Assembly (NCBI GenBank): GCA_021234155.1
Contig: JAJEKV010000052.1
Location: 7,115,358 to 7,179,357, forward strand
Direction of reading: 5' to 3'
Source of the DNA: Isoetes taiwanensis
Lineage: Eukaryota > Streptophyta > Lycopodiopsida > Isoetales > Isoetaceae
Length of the DNA stretch: 64,000 nt
The notes beneath the pieces were generated by a model, which worked only from the letters and a program-made list of their open reading frames with translations, did no database searches and was not told the DNA's origin. The position numbers and the translations under genes are program-made. Position 1 is the stretch's first letter, and the number at the start of each line of letters is the position of its first letter. Shown here piece after piece: positions 12,246-24,160 of this stretch.

Positions 12246-13100
12246 TAGGAATAGAATAGAATAGTTTTTTTATCGTCCACTGAGACCAATCGGCCTATGG
12301 GACCCAGAAGGAGCGCAGCAAACTTATTACTGTCCGGGTTAAAAAACCCCCGCCCCGAAGGGTTTTCGAGGGAAAAACCGTGGCAGTAATAAGAATGCTG
12401 TCAAACTGTACAAGTATACATCATCATGAAATAAATGTGTATGTACATGTCAAGTGCGTGCCCGAGGACATAGCTGATCTCGCATGTCTATGACCTCCTG
12501 AAGGTATGATCCTAGCATCCGTACGGATGCCGTGCTCAATGTCACATGTAGCGGTGGCGGGCGACCAACTTCGGCATAGCGTCCGGATTTGATCATATTT
12601 GGGCAACTTTGAAGGGTATGGGATTCATCCTCAATGACTCCCATTTGGCAAAGATTGATGAGCACGTCCCGGCGTGGCTCACCAATCCATCTGCTGTCTC
12701 AATTCAAGATGATGTGCCCCGTATGCGAATGGAGGCAATGAGTCCAAGCGTCTTTTCATGGGCAAGTGGGTGCGCAGGTAGCATTGTGGGCCTCGTTCCA
12801 ATGTGGGATTTATGTGGGTATTTGGTAGTGTCTTTGTCTTTGACTGTTCAAGGGGCTGGCATCCCAAAGCTTGCCGATGAAGCAAGCGTCAAGATATTGC
12901 CTCAAGCTATGGCGATCCGCCTCTGTTTGCACATGTATGCACCTCGTGTTCCCGCACATTCCATCTAGCCATCCATTGAGCTCTCTTTTCCTCCAAACAG
13001 GCCTTGAGGCGTTGTGGCCCCATTGCCATGATATAAGCTAGTTTTGGGGAGGCGAGCATCGCCCATGTTGACCACCTTCCGAAAATAGACAATGTGGCGA

Positions 13101-13844
13101 TCAAGGGCAGCCCTCACGAAGAGGCAAGAATCCTGTTTCTGCAGTAGAATTTGATATGGGACTGTGGACTTCACCCCTAGTGCTCGTTACCAAGAAGGCT
13201 TTACGCACACTGCCCAAGTCATTCCAAGTAGCGAGGGATACCATCGGGCCCCATACTTCCACCCCGTATAAAAGGGCGGGCTCCACTAAGACTTTGAACA
13301 GGTGTGACTGATGGGTCCAATCATACAACTCCGCTCTATGACTATTGTTTTGCATTGCATATAGTGCTTTCTGACCCCACCAGTAACTTCGTAGCCGTAT
13401 GGATGTGTCCCAGTGCATAGTAGACGGAAACTCCACTCCCAAATATTTGTATGTGGATGCTACTTCCACATTCTGCCCTTGGTAATGGAAGGAGGGGATC
13501 CTCGGCTGTCGTGAAGATGATATGAAAACCACCTTAGTCTTGGCCAAGTTGACGCCAAGCATATCGTCGCTTGACAAAATGTGTCCGGGGCATCGAGATG
13601 TCGTTGCATGTCTGGCTGGTGTGTAAGCTAGGAGGTCCACATCATCAGCATATATTAACTGCTTGATGATCTGGTAGAGAAGGTGAGCCCCGTCGCCCCC
13701 ATTATCAGCAAGCCAGCTCTCCAATTGATCAATGTAAAGCCCAAACAATGTTGGGGAGAGAGGGCATCCCTGGCGAACCCCGATACTACTATCAAATGGT
13801 TGGCTTGTTACGCAACCGACCCGAGCATCTTTCATAAAGCACAT
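13101..13844 (-). pseudogene. LINE reverse transcriptase, palm and thumb (longest open block)
   Basis: A 247-codon open block encodes RT motifs in order: 'GVRQGCPLSPTLFGLYIDQL' (about residues 22-41), 'LIYADDVDLLAY' (catalytic YADD, about residues 63-74), 'LGVNLAKTKVVF' and 'YKYLGVEF', then a thumb region with 'KALYAMQ' and 'LLYGVEVWG'. It is a piece of the element's ORF, not an independent gene: upstream RT motifs lie in other frames (about 13,845-14,300) and the C-terminal part lies at 12,430-13,100 in others. In the element it would copy LINE RNA at the nicked target. Confidence 0.85.
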
Positions 13845-14305
13845 TAATGCATTCTCGCAAATCTACGGGAACCCCGGTGCCGCAATCTTGCCCATAGTTT
13901 TTCCCCGAGGCACGTGTCAAATGCCTTTGCAAAATCCACGGCAACAATATAGATCCCGACGGGCGGTTCCGCTGTCTTCAACCGAGCTTCGCAATGTGAA
14001 GATGTGGTCAATGGTTGAGTGTCGGGTCTGCGAATCCCGCCTCGGTGAGGGCCCAGATCTCTTGCCTCTGCCCGCCCCCGTCAGCAAACCGCTGCTCGAG
14101 AATCCCGGCAAGCAATTTTGCAAACACCGAATCGACCATGATTGTTCGGTAATTACCGGGCAAAGGCGGGTCACCGCCTTTATAGATGGGAACAACTCGC
14201 TATTGGTCCATCGCGACGGAAGCCTTCTGTAATGCCTTGTTGAACAAGGCGATTAAAGATGGTATTATGGACGGCCCCGCCCACTTAAGCAATTCTGCTC
14301 GCATG

Positions 14306-15052
14306 CTATCCGGTCGGGCTTTCCCATTGGCAAGACGCCGTAAGCCTTGTTCCACGCCACGAATCGTGATTTCCCAAAGATTGGGCCTTCTTAGGGGGTA
14401 ATGCTGCATGTGCACCCTGAGGGTCGTATAGCTGTTGCAAGTATTGCCTCCACTGCTCGGGAGTGATGTTCCCTGTGGGCTGTACTGGCTTTCTAAGAAC
14501 CCTTCGCCAGAAGGTCCTGGGGTGACGTTCCAGGAGATAAAACATTTCCCTTTGATGTGCTGCAATGTACCTGGCTTTCTTAGCTTTAAGGAAGACGCGG
14601 TACTGTCTGACTGCATGTGGGCGTAAAGCAGGGTCTGTGACTTGGCGGAGCCAGCGTTTGTGTTCCTTGCACTCTGCATCAAACCATTGATTACGTGGGA
14701 AGGTTGTGTTCCTGGAGGTCCGTCGCGGGCGGCTTATCCCAAAGCATCTCTCTGCCGCAGTCCTAAGCACATCAGTCAGCCGGGCTGTCTGTTGCTCTAG
14801 TGTAGGATATTGCAAAATTTCTGCCAGGTCATCTATAAGCATCTGGGCATAAGCCCCCGCATGTTCATAATCCAATCGCAGCTGAGGCATGTGAGGAGCT
14901 GTGGCACAGGGGGTTCGCACAACCCGCCAAACCAACTTCAAGTAAAGTGGTAAGTGGTCTGAGTCGATCTCTTCATCCCTATTAGTTGTTCCCACCTGAA
15001 AGTGCTTGACGACATGCATATCCTGCTCAGGCACCAGCACATAGTCCACCAC
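14306..15052 (-). pseudogene. LINE endonuclease C-terminus and linker
   Basis: A 248-codon block begins inside the EN domain ('VDYVLVPEQDMHVV', then 'SDHLPLYLKLVWR') and continues through a basic, Arg/His-rich linker ('QWFDAECKEHKRWLRQ', 'FLKAKKARYIAAHQREMFYL') that precedes the RT. The matching segments of the 58-63 kb copy are 'VDYIIAKPSFAEQI' and 'SDHVPVFI'. A frame change joins it to the block at 14,200-14,682, which carries 'NGKARPDSMRAELLKWAGP', the start of RT. Confidence 0.75.
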
Positions 15053-15119
15053 ACTAGATCCTCCCCCCTGGTTTTCCTGTCTACAAGTGCTCTTGCGGGT
15101 GGAGTTGTTTACATATACA

Positions 15120-16030
15120 AGTGCAAGGCGTTGCTTTTTTTATTACTCAATTATGATCTACAAGCTGTCTTAGATCTACATTCAGACATCTTAAGGTCCA
15201 TGCTAATGGAGGAAGACATTGACTCAGCCATGAGTACTTGATTGAGATATACTCTAATCTACAAGCTTCAAGTTTATGGAGACTTGGTATTTCAAGGGTC
15301 TATTATGTATTTGATATTTCTGCTTATCAGATATATGTTGTTTCCTTTTATGATTGATGATTAAGGTTAACAGCTTCGAAATGAAGATGGTAAAAAACAT
15401 GATATTTTCTTCATGGTTCTGGAATTAATAATTAAAGGTTAAAGATATTTGAATATTTGGAGTAAAAATGGTTTTGCCACTACACGTCTTTGCTAAGTTT
15501 TTCCCATCCGGTTTGGCCGAGTTTAGATTAACCATTATTGTAGGATCTGCCCATCTTTATAGGGACAACCAGAACATTGCATATTGACATTATAGGTCTT
15601 TATTCAACAAGCAAACAACATGATTATTATTGTAACTTATTACTATTCATTAGAAATCCCTATAATATACTTATCACATAAGAATATTAACACAATGGAA
15701 ATATGATTTGAAGTATACATCCTATATATGTGATTATTCCCTTTGTCTTGAACGTGTAGAAAATAGTGAAACATTGTGAATTTTTTTTCTTTCTCTAAAT
15801 ACTATATATTCTCTACATAAGGCGCACAAGCACAAACTCAAGTACAAGATCGGGTAGGGGTATGTAAAAATTAGGATAGTTCGAAAGTACATCTACGGAA
15901 GGGGGCTTGGAAACTGGCTTTTCCTATTTACGTATGTAGGGGTTTTCCACCTCCAAAAAGTCGTATACATGGGTTTTTTGTTGACCCCTTGCACGCAGAT
16001 GTGGTATCCCCATATGCCTAGGTGAAACCC
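15120..16030. other. AT-rich intergenic, nothing recognised
   Basis: No coding or repeat structure stands out between the 5'-truncation point of the LINE and the start of repeat copy B. Confidence 0.5.
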
Positions 16031-16033
16031 CCG

Positions 16034-16835
16034 GGATAAACTGTAGAGGCTCGAATCAATTTGTTCGAACCCTTCCTCTGACACCTAATGGTCTCGAAAA
16101 ACTTACAGATTCTATTTTCCCTGTTTCATTTACTTTAATCGATCTCTCTGTCCCTGTAAGTCAAATCCATAGCCCATCAAATGGGTAGAATCAACACATT
16201 GTGAAGATCTGTAGGTCGTCTGCTGCAGCGTTCGTACCAATAATATGAGGGAGTATATCGAGTTTGAAAACAAGGCATTATGAATTAACAGAATTTTAGT
16301 AGTTTTTTCTCCTGCCTGTGCTTTTTTCGCTGGCACCGCTTCTGTTCTGTGCAATAATTCTTCGTTCAATATTTGTGACAGTCTGCAGCGTTCTGGCATT
16401 CTTTGGGAGTAGTTTCTCGCACGATCCTCAAATTGAGATGATTTTCCAAATGTGTAGAATCCGCGCCTCTGCTGACAGAGATACAGAGAGATGGAAGCCA
16501 TGAAACTAATATCGGTTGAAAAGAGAATGAAGAGTTAAATTTTCCATCAAATTGTGGCACTTCTGATTGGAAGAACTGATCAAATCCCTAAGGTTCCAGA
16601 TGATGGCAATTGCCTCTTTCCTCTAGTCTGCCCTTCTTAGCAATGTTACATTTGTCCACGATTGCCTTGCGGTCACCTTTGTTCTACCCAAGTTACTCTT
16701 TTGTTTGTGGCACCATGGAAGCTGGAAGTTGGAAGCAATCGGATTCCTCATTATCCTGTTTATGTGAGTGTATCTAATCTCCATTTGTATAATCGGATTC
16801 CTCATTATCGCGTTTTATGTGAGTGTATCTAAACA
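16034..16835 (+). repeat. Dispersed repeat unit, copy B (5'-shortened)
   Basis: It starts abruptly at the GATAAACTGTAGAGGCTCG landmark, equivalent to ~10,254 in copy A, so it lacks the first ~930 bases of the unit. It then follows copy A closely through to the antisense L1 section. On the minus strand it has a 123-codon open frame (16,130-16,501) with no recognisable motif. Copies A and C break that frame, so I do not call it a gene. Confidence 0.7.
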
Positions 16836-18060
16836 CATTTGAAGCTCCATATACAAAGCCAGTAGCCGGCCTCTAGTTGCCTGAGCCTTCCTACGTCCCA
16901 ACTGCTTAGCAAAGGATAACTGCTGCCAAAGAGTCAACAACCCCAGATATACCTTGAAGACGAAAAAAGGTAGAGGACCAGGCATGCCTGCAGCTATCAG
17001 TAAACTCAGGGTCTCACAAATATCGAGTGTTAAGCTTGAAATAAGTTCTTGTAGCTCGCCTATGCACTGGCGCTGTAACCGAAAGCCATTGTGGATTGTG
17101 ATCAGATATGGAACTATCCAACATATTTGTCCGTTGCAAGTTACCCAGTAAGCCAGCAGCTATTTACATTATAATACCCACGATCGTGCCAAGCGTAAGC
17201 TCTACCTGGTCCAGTCCAGCCATTACACCACGTAAAAGACTGGTCTCCATCAAGCTCTACCATTCTGTCGTTCAGCACAAGCTGCCTCCACTACTCACGT
17301 TCAAATCCCTGAATAACCTGTGTACCTCTACCACACCTATCCGCTTCAAACTCAACCATATTAAAATCACCAACTAGTAGCCATGCTACATTATGACCAA
17401 GTCGTATAATCTTAGTCCGTAAAATGGCCACAGAGAGCCTCGCCGTGGCTGACTAGGTGCATACACATTCACAATCCCCCACTCTTGCCCCCTCACTAAA
17501 GCGTGTATGAGGATCACAAAAGCCGAAATTAGTTGATGTCCCAACAGCAGGGGTAGTAGAAGCACTTGTCGACACAGAAGAAGTAGCACGCACTGGAGCT
17601 ACACCACTAGGGGTGCGGATTCGGGATGGGGTGGGAGAAGCCGAAACAGCCGAGATGATGGAAGAGGAGGAAATTGTTGTAGATCAGAAAGTGAGGCAGA
17701 AGGTATACCATCAGGAGCTAAAGGATTAAGCCAAGAGTTTGCTGGCAATTGGAGGCCAATTGAGGCATTAATAGGAACAGAAAAGATCCCGGACGCAGCA
17801 AAGTTGGAGCTATTCAAAATAAGAGAGCTTACCTCAGAAGGTAAAGCACACGAAGAAAACACATCAGGGTTTGTCATGGAGACCGAAATGGAAGTGCTGC
17901 AATCCGACATAGCTAGATGTGTTGAAGTATCTGATGCCATACACCGATGGAGATCTCACCGAGACAGCTTTCCAATGCATTAGAATTCGCTCCATTCTGA
18001 CACCCGGTGAGGGAGATACACAAAAAACCGTCTGGCGCCTAGGTTGCTTGGGATTAAAAT
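16835..18060 (-). mobile_element. Antisense L1-type LINE 5' fragment, copy B
   Basis: Reading the minus strand from ~18,060: a 5' UTR-like stretch, then an ORF1-like 113-codon frame (17,940 down to 17,599, Ser/Pro/Leu-rich N-terminus), then endonuclease ORF2 sequence 'GQEWGIVNVYAPSQPRRGSL' (about 17,490-17,430). The same motif occurs as 'QEWGIVNVYAPNQPSQRGA' in the plus-strand L1 at ~43,406. After about 17,400 the sequence is the collinear A/B segment. It is truncated and frameshifted. Confidence 0.65.
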
Positions 18061-18095
18061 AGTTGAAGGCTTTCCTTCAATCGTCCATACCTAAT

Positions 18096-19368
18096 AAACT
18101 GAAATTTGAATGATATGGAATCTTCAATGTTGAAATTTTCTTTCAATGAAATTAAAATAATAAGCTAGAACCTGTTAGAGCCAATCAAATTACACCTACA
18201 TAGAATTTGCATCCCTCTTTCCATTCCGGATTGGGTTCAATCCTACACGGATTTTGTGACCACCTTCAAATAATGCCTACATTCGGCATGTTTTAAAACG
18301 CGAAAAAGTTTCTCCGCTATTGTGGAGCGGTGCCGCCATGGCTCTGTTCTGCTCTGTTTGGGCACCTGGCATTCTTCTGCGGCTATCAAAAGTATAGACT
18401 ATGGCATTCTTCTGCGGCTATGGCTGAGCAGGGCATTTTTTTGCTATGGCTCCTTCTTAGCTCACCTCTTTGTTTTTTCTTTCCTGAGTTTTGGCTATGC
18501 AGTCTTGAATGATTTGCAATGCTGATTTATCCAATTGCAGTCTTGTTTTTCTTTCCTTCTACCTCTGTCTTGGATGTTTTATGCAGTAACATTTTTCATA
18601 GCCATTGTCCAATCTGTTGCAGTACCAGGCCACCGGGATGCACTTACCTGGCAAAAAATCCTGCTGGCAAATGTTACTACTTCCAAAAGAGAGTCATGAA
18701 TCTGCACTTTGGCATGAATCTGGCCTTGTATAAGAGAGCCCACGTTGTGCGAATAGAGTTGCATTGCGAATGGAGTTGCTAAAGATCTCTTGGGCGTAGT
18801 GTTCTGCTTAGAAATTTGAAGGTGCGCGTTTATTATGCACGGGAAAATACCCCTCGCGACTGCTGGCGGTGCCGCCTTGCAAATTACCCCAGAAAACCTA
18901 GAAAACCTCGAGGGTATTTTCCCTTATACATTAATTATTTCCAGCCTTTGCAACTTGGCTAAGAACAGAGAGGCGTTGCCAGATTTTTGAAGAATTTGGG
19001 GAAGGAAATCGAGGGTACTGCTTTTTTTCAAGGATAAACTGTAGAGGCTCGAATCAATTCGTTCGAACCCTTCCTCTGACACCTAATGGTCTCGAAAAAC
19101 TTACAGATTCTATTTTCCCTGTTTCATTTACTTTAATCGATCTCTCTGTTCCTGTAAGTCAAATCCATAGCCCATCAAATGGGTAGAATCAACACATTGT
19201 GAAGATCTGCAGGTTGTCTGCTGCAGAATTCGTACCAAAAATATGAGGGAGGATATCGAGCTTGAAAACAAGGATTATGAATTGACAGAATTTCAGTAGT
19301 TTTTTCTCGTGCCTGTGCTTTTTCCGCTGGCACCGCTTCTGGTCTGTGCAATAATTCTTCCTTCAATA
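18096..19368 (+). repeat. Dispersed repeat unit, copy C, left part
   Basis: It is collinear with copy A from ~9,320 to ~10,590 and is interrupted at TTCAATA by the LTR retrotransposon. The right part resumes at 24,424. Against copy A it has several indels, including a shorter GC-rich core at 18,840-18,922. Confidence 0.75.
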
Positions 19369-19581
19369 TGAAATGCATAAATGACGTGCTAGCTATACTC
19401 GTCACCCAACCACGAGCTCAGCACAGATACTGAATCCTGATGAGCTCTCCCCCGAGCCTCTTTATAGCTAGCAACCCTCCATGCATGCATGCAACCCCTC
19501 TAGGGATGCATGCAACCTCTTAGGGATGCATGCAAATGCATGCAATCCCTCTCTGGACGTCCACGTCCAGTGTCTATTGCA
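19369..19581 (-). repeat. 3' LTR of the gypsy element (213 bp)
   Basis: TG...CA-bounded copy with repeated GCATGCATG/GGGATGCATGCA motifs. It differs from the 5' LTR by two transitions that I can see (near 19,378 and 19,402), plus the 50-bp duplication present only in the other LTR. Confidence 0.93.
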
Positions 19582-19596
19582 TTCCCTCCCCCTTGA
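19582..19596 (-). other. Polypurine tract
   Basis: On the minus strand TCAAGGGGGAGGGAA lies immediately upstream of the 3' LTR, as expected for the plus-strand primer of an LTR retrotransposon. Confidence 0.85.
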
Positions 19597-19671
19597 CATC
19601 GCAGCAGTCCTCTGCTGCAAGGGAACTAGAGTCCTTTTGCCATCTTAGCATAATCTTTTCTTGGCCCTCGT

Positions 19672-19881
19672 TTAGTAGGCTACTAGAAGCCTCCCCAATG
19701 TCTTTGCCTTCCTTTTGTGATATTCATGCAGAATATCGGAATAGGCCTCTAATAAATTGCCACGAACCCATGAAGCGTCCTCCAAAGGCTTATTGACAAA
19801 CTTAACCAAATATTGCTTAGAACCACTAGTGGATTTATCATTGAGAATTGTTTTAGGCTCAAAACTTGAATCCTCAATCAA
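19672..19881 (-). pseudogene. Chromodomain at integrase C-terminus
   Basis: An open block of 69 codons includes 'QYLVKFVNKPLEDASWV', the typical Y-L-V-K-[WF]...ASWE core of integrase-fused chromodomains, preceded by an 'EPKTIL' segment that corresponds to the first strand. In chromoviruses this module directs integration toward marked chromatin. The upstream integrase core is in separate frames, so the protein is not continuous. Some expected aromatic cage positions look altered. Confidence 0.8.
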
Positions 19882-20435
19882 TTCGGTTCGCTTATTCGCC
19901 CTAGTTGGGGCAAATCTTTTCCTTGATAGGCTTTTTAAAATGAGACATTAACAACGTCATGCATTTTCCAATCTTGAGGTAATCGCAACTTATATGCATT
20001 CTCATTGATAACTTTAATGACTTGAAAGGGTCCATGGAATCGAGGAAGCCAACTTAAGGTCTTTCTTTTGTGGCGTCCTTCTTAAAGTGGCCTTTGTGAA
20101 TCCTCATCCATACCCAATCACCTTCCTTAAAAGTCATTGTTTCTTTGTATCTTAGATGATTTCTTGAGAAAAGTAGCTTGAGCATCACGAATACGAGCAC
20201 GAAGCAAGTCTATAAGATCTTTATGCTCAAGAATAAAATCATCGCCAGCGGGAACATCATCACACACTCTAAAGAGTGGTTCCCGAACCGGTGACCATAG
20301 GCGCACGAAAAGGTGTCATCTTAATGGTAGGCTGAGCGGTGTTATTATAAACAAACTTCAGCAAAGAGGCAAGTAGGGTTCCCAATGTCCCACGATGTTC
20401 ATTGACAAATCCTCTTAAGATGGGCCGAAATAACC

Positions 20436-20684
20436 TTATTTACCACCTCGGATTGCCCATCGATCACGTGGATGAAAAGCGGTGGAAAACCGTAATTCGG
20501 TTCCTAATTGCATAAATAGGGCCTTCGAGAATTTGCTTGTGAACTTAGTATCTCGGTGCGAAATAATGATCTTAGGGAGACCATGCGGCCGAAATATCTC
20601 TTTAATAAAAATAGTTGCGACATCATAAGCTTTTAATTTATTTGAACAAGGAATAAAGTGTGCTTGCTTAGTCAAACAATCCAC
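20436..20684 (-). pseudogene. Integrase catalytic core fragment
   Basis: It encodes 'DCLTKQAHFIPCSNK' (first catalytic Asp region), 'GLPKIIISHRDTKFTSKF' (second Asp; the usual SDRD reads SHRD) and 'LGTELRFSTAFHP', the stretch that normally leads to the third acidic residue. The frame is lost just before the Q-x-E motif. It is inactive. Confidence 0.85.
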
Positions 20685-21194
20685 AAGCTGTCCAAATCAT
20701 ATTATTCTTCCGAGAACTCGATGGGAAACCTACAATGAAATCCATAGTAACTGTTCCCACTTACTTTGCGGAATAGGCAAAGGCAAAGGAATACCATGAG
20801 GTTTCTTAGGAACTTTCTTAATGCGTGGTACGTCACACAAAAGCGTATATGAACCATCACATCCCGACGCTTAAGCCGGGCCAAGTGAAATAGGGTTCAA
20901 CCTTAGCCAAAGTAGCGATAAGCCCACGATGACTGCATTAGGTGCATCATGGACTTCGAAGAATAAGTTGTCTAAAGGCACGAACAATACATAACTTTGG
21001 ACCCTTATACAAGAAACCATTCGTTATCTTATACCCAAAAGCGTTACCGGTTTGAGCCATCAACCAAATATCTTTATAATCGGGGATCGGTTGCATAAAG
21101 TTGTTTCATGTCATCCAAATGATCGATTGCGCCAATAGAAAGAGAACATACCTCATAACCTCTTCTACTTAATGCGTCCGCAACCACATTCTCC

Positions 21195-21395
21195 TTACAC
21201 GGATGATAATCCCTTTGTAAAATCATCTTCTTTGCATAAACGAAACCCACTTAAGTTGGCGTTCGGATAAATTTTTCGGGAAACTATATGTTTGATGCTT
21301 TGATGATCAGTCAAAATATGAGCGGTGGAGCCTAAAACATAATGGCGCCAAACCTTCAAAGCATGGATAACGGCCAAGAATTCTTTATCATACAC
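21195..21395 (-). pseudogene. RNase H domain fragment of the gypsy element
   Basis: 'YDKEFLAVIHALKVWRHYVL' followed by 'ILTDHQSIKHI' is the central and third part of the Ty3/gypsy RNase HI domain (catalytic Glu of 'KEFLA' and Asp of 'TDHQS'). The first part lies out of frame upstream near 21,400-21,500. Confidence 0.85.
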
Positions 21396-21623
21396 ACTAT
21401 ATCTACTTTGATTTCAAAAATTTCACGACTTTCAAAAGCGATAGGATGATCTTCACGCATCAAAAGCGCACCCAAAGGCAGTCCCACTAGCATCAACACA
21501 CATCAAGTAGGGCACTCCAAACTTTTGGTAATCGAGTCTGGGGAGGGTTAACCATAGCATCCTTCAAAGCCTGAAAAGCAATTTGTTGATTATCACCCCA
21601 TAAGAAAGGCACATCCTTTTTAA

Positions 21624-22553
21624 TTAATAAATAGAGTTCTGAAGCAATGCTAGCAAAATTCTTGACAAATTTTCTATAATAACTGCACAATCCCAAAAAC
21701 GAGCATAAGCGATCGAAGAAGGCGGACTAGGCCAACTTAAAATTGCATGTACTTTGCTAGGATCCACTTTGAGACCTTCGCGGACAATATGGCCTAAGTA
21801 TTCAATCTCTGATTGAAAGAATATACTTTTCTTAGTATTGAGCGTGATCCGTTCTTTTCGCAAGCGAGAAAAAACCTCTTGCAAATGCAAATAGTGTTCT
21901 TCTAAAGACTTGCTAAAAACTAAAATATCATCAAAGAAAACAACTACAAAATGACCATGCACATTCTCAAAGATTCGCCCCATTAACCTCGCAAAGGAAG
22001 CCGGCGCATTTGTGAGACCAAAAGGCATGACTAGAAACTCATAATGTCCAAAAGTCATTCTAAAGGCTGTTTTATGCACATCTTCTGGCGCCACTTTAAG
22101 TTGCCAATAGCCAGACTTGAGATCTAGACGGCTAAAAACCTTAGCACCTTGTAATTGATCAAATAGATCATCCTTGACGTGGAATAGGAAACTTATTTTT
22201 ATAGTAATCTTATTCAAGGCACGGTAATCAATACACATACGCCAAGAATTGTCCTTTTTCCTGACCAGTAAAACTGGTGCACCAAAAGGTGAGGAACTAT
22301 GCCGAATTAAACCAGCTTGAAGTAACTCATCAAGTTGGCGCTTAATCTCAGCTTGTTGCCCATGCATTCTCCTATAAGGAGCTTGATTTGGGGGTTCCTT
22401 TCCCGGCAAAAGATCAATTGTGTGGTCTTCTGGCCGCTGAGGAGGTAATGATGTGGCAATGTCATTAGAAAACACATCAGAATGATTCATAAGAAACAAA
22501 GTTTGACGTTCATTTATTGGTGATGTAATTGACTTATTACACGAAGCCACCAA
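21624..22553 (-). pseudogene. Ty3/gypsy reverse transcriptase
   Basis: A 309-codon open block covers almost the whole RT. Motifs in order: 'YRRMHGQQAEIKRQLDELL', 'SSSPFGAPVLLVRKKD', 'WRMCIDYRALNKIT', 'FSRLDLKSGYWQLKV' (first catalytic Asp), 'AFRMTFGHYEFLVMPFGLTN', 'VVFFDDILVFSKS' (catalytic FFDD in place of the common YxDD) and 'LGHIVREGLKVDPSKV'. It sits between protease and RNase H in the usual order. It is the best preserved part of the element, but the polyprotein around it is broken. Confidence 0.92.
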
Positions 22554-22736
22554 GTAAACAAAAAGGAGATTTCATTGCCAAACGCTTAAATTGAACAACG
22601 AGACCATTGGAATGGGGGCTATCACAAGATCCTTAACCAACTTAAAGGTCTTTTCCCCGCCATCCAAGGCTAACAAAAGAGTACCAGAAACCCAGTCAAC
22701 CAAAGGATTATACTCTTGATGCCCGCGGCATCCCAA

Positions 22737-22973
22737 TCAAAAGATCCACACTGCCAAGGTCAGCCACCAAAAAAAAAATACGCTTGGCGTTAAAACCTTG
22801 AATGGAGTATTCCAAATTTTTAACCACCAAAGCACAAGGTGAAAGTTGACCACGAAAGCGGACGACAAATCCATCGCATTTGTCAATGGAATAGTGGATA
22901 AGTCCAACGCCTTCACTAACACCGTGTCGGAAATCACATCAAACTCACTACCGGGGTCAAAAAGAGCATGCAC
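22737..22973 (-). pseudogene. Retroviral-type aspartic protease fragment
   Basis: 'HALFDPGSEFDVIS' is the D-[ST/P]-G-[ST] active-site region of a retrotransposon aspartic protease. It lies just downstream of the gag zinc knuckle and upstream of RT, the standard Ty3/gypsy order. The C-terminal half is in a disturbed frame. Confidence 0.8.
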
Positions 22974-22979
22974 TTTTCG

Positions 22980-24135
22980 ATCCCGGACGGTTCTTAAAAC
23001 GCAAAAAAGGCGACTATGTTCGGGATGGTCTAGTGTATAGGAATGACCTACAAAAGCCCCGTCTTTGTCCCGCTTTCTTTCTTGATTCGGTGGAACTTTA
23101 GATGAGCCCGGTTTTGAATCCCCTTTTTCTTTGGGGTGTACGGGACATTCAAAAAATTTATGGTCGGGACTAGAGCAAATAAAACACTTATGCTCACGAC
23201 GGAGGCGATTCTTAGAGCCATATAGGATTCTTTAGGCTCCCTCTCTTGCGAAGACTTATCCTCCTCGAGAACGCTTTTTGCACCGACCCTAAAGCGTAAA
23301 GAGTAGGAACATGATCTCCATTGTTCGCCCTTCACGATGATGCGGGTTTAACAAACTTGTGAGAATGACCCCTTTGGGAATCATATGGCATAGGTTTAAA
23401 CCCCTTTGTGCATTGATGGCCTGAGTTAATGAAAGACCCTCCTCTTCAACTTTTTCTGCTAGTTTGCAGAGGGCCCCAAAAGAAAGGTTTGCAGCTTGAA
23501 GATCCAACTTGGCTCGGATCCAACGATGGACACTGCCCATCAACCGGTCAGATTTCTACGCATCATTTTTGCCAAATTTGGAGACCTTTCTTCAAGACTC
23601 TTGCCGAAAAATCACGAGCGGACTCCTTGTCTTCTTTGGGTCAACTGGTTCCATTCTGCGAGCAAATCCCGCTCCCAATTATGACCCAGAAACCTTTCCT
23701 TAATGAGCGTCTCAAACTCTGCAAATGTTGTGATCGGAGTTTCCTTAGGTCGGTGCTTGAGTAGATCAAGCCACCAATCCTTAGCGACCCCTCCTAAATG
23801 GCGTCAAAGGCAAAATAAAGCCGAGTGTCATCATCATCCTTGGTCTTGGCGAAATATGAGTTGGATCCCGCAACCATGCAAAGAGTTCCCCGCATCATCG
23901 TGGCTGCCAAATAAGGTTTGAACTCAATTTTCACATTAGCGCCCGATCTTAATACTACCGACGCGTGGATGTCACGCATCATGTGGCAGCTTCAACTGCC
24001 GAACTTCGGCCCGAAGCGAGTCCATGTCCTGAAGCTCCTGTATGCGAGCTAAAGCAGCTTCCAACTTTTCGCTCAAAATCGCATTGTCGGTCTCCAACTC
24101 CATTACCCGATCCACTTCCGCAGCGGATTGGTCCA
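22980..24135 (-). pseudogene. gag region with CCHC zinc knuckle
   Basis: Starting near 24,135 (ATG) a coiled-coil-rich N-terminus reads 'AILSEKLEAALARIQELQDM'. Gag core pieces follow in several frames (e.g. 'HASVVLRSGANVKIEFKPYL' near 23,950 and 'WLDLLKHRPKETPITTFAEF' near 23,760). The nucleocapsid knuckle 'CFICSSPDHKFFEC' (C-x2-C-x4-H-x4-C) lies near 23,190. At least four frame changes are needed, so gag is not translatable as one chain. Confidence 0.75.
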
Positions 24136-24148
24136 TCACAACTTGAAG

Positions 24149-24160
24149 CTCTGATACCAC
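24149..24160 (-). other. tRNA-iMet primer-binding site
   Basis: On the minus strand TGGTATCAGAGC lies directly adjacent to the 5' LTR. It is the usual initiator-methionine tRNA PBS of plant LTR retrotransposons. Confidence 0.9.

Larger units (their letters stand above)
12249..15115 (-). mobile_element. 5'-truncated non-LTR retrotransposon (LINE, pentanucleotide-tail family)
   Basis: It runs on the minus strand from the C-terminal endonuclease (EN; 'SSVVDYVLVPEQ' near 15,055 and 'SDHLPLYLKL' near 14,965) through a linker and RT to a 3' end with TCCCATAGGCC, GGTCTCAGTGGACGAT and a (TATTC)n tail ending at 12,249. The missing 5' part is typical of target-primed reverse transcription. Several frameshifts separate the blocks at 14,306-15,052, 14,200-14,682 and 13,101-13,844, so it is inactive. 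It is closely related in layout to the copy at 58.3-63.3 kb. EN of the APE type is inferred from the GxxSVVDY and SDH boxes. The clade is not determined. Confidence 0.85.

Noticed and set aside
16130-16501. 123-codon minus-strand frame in repeat copy B
   Set aside because: The same frame is broken in copies A and C, and no motif is recognisable.
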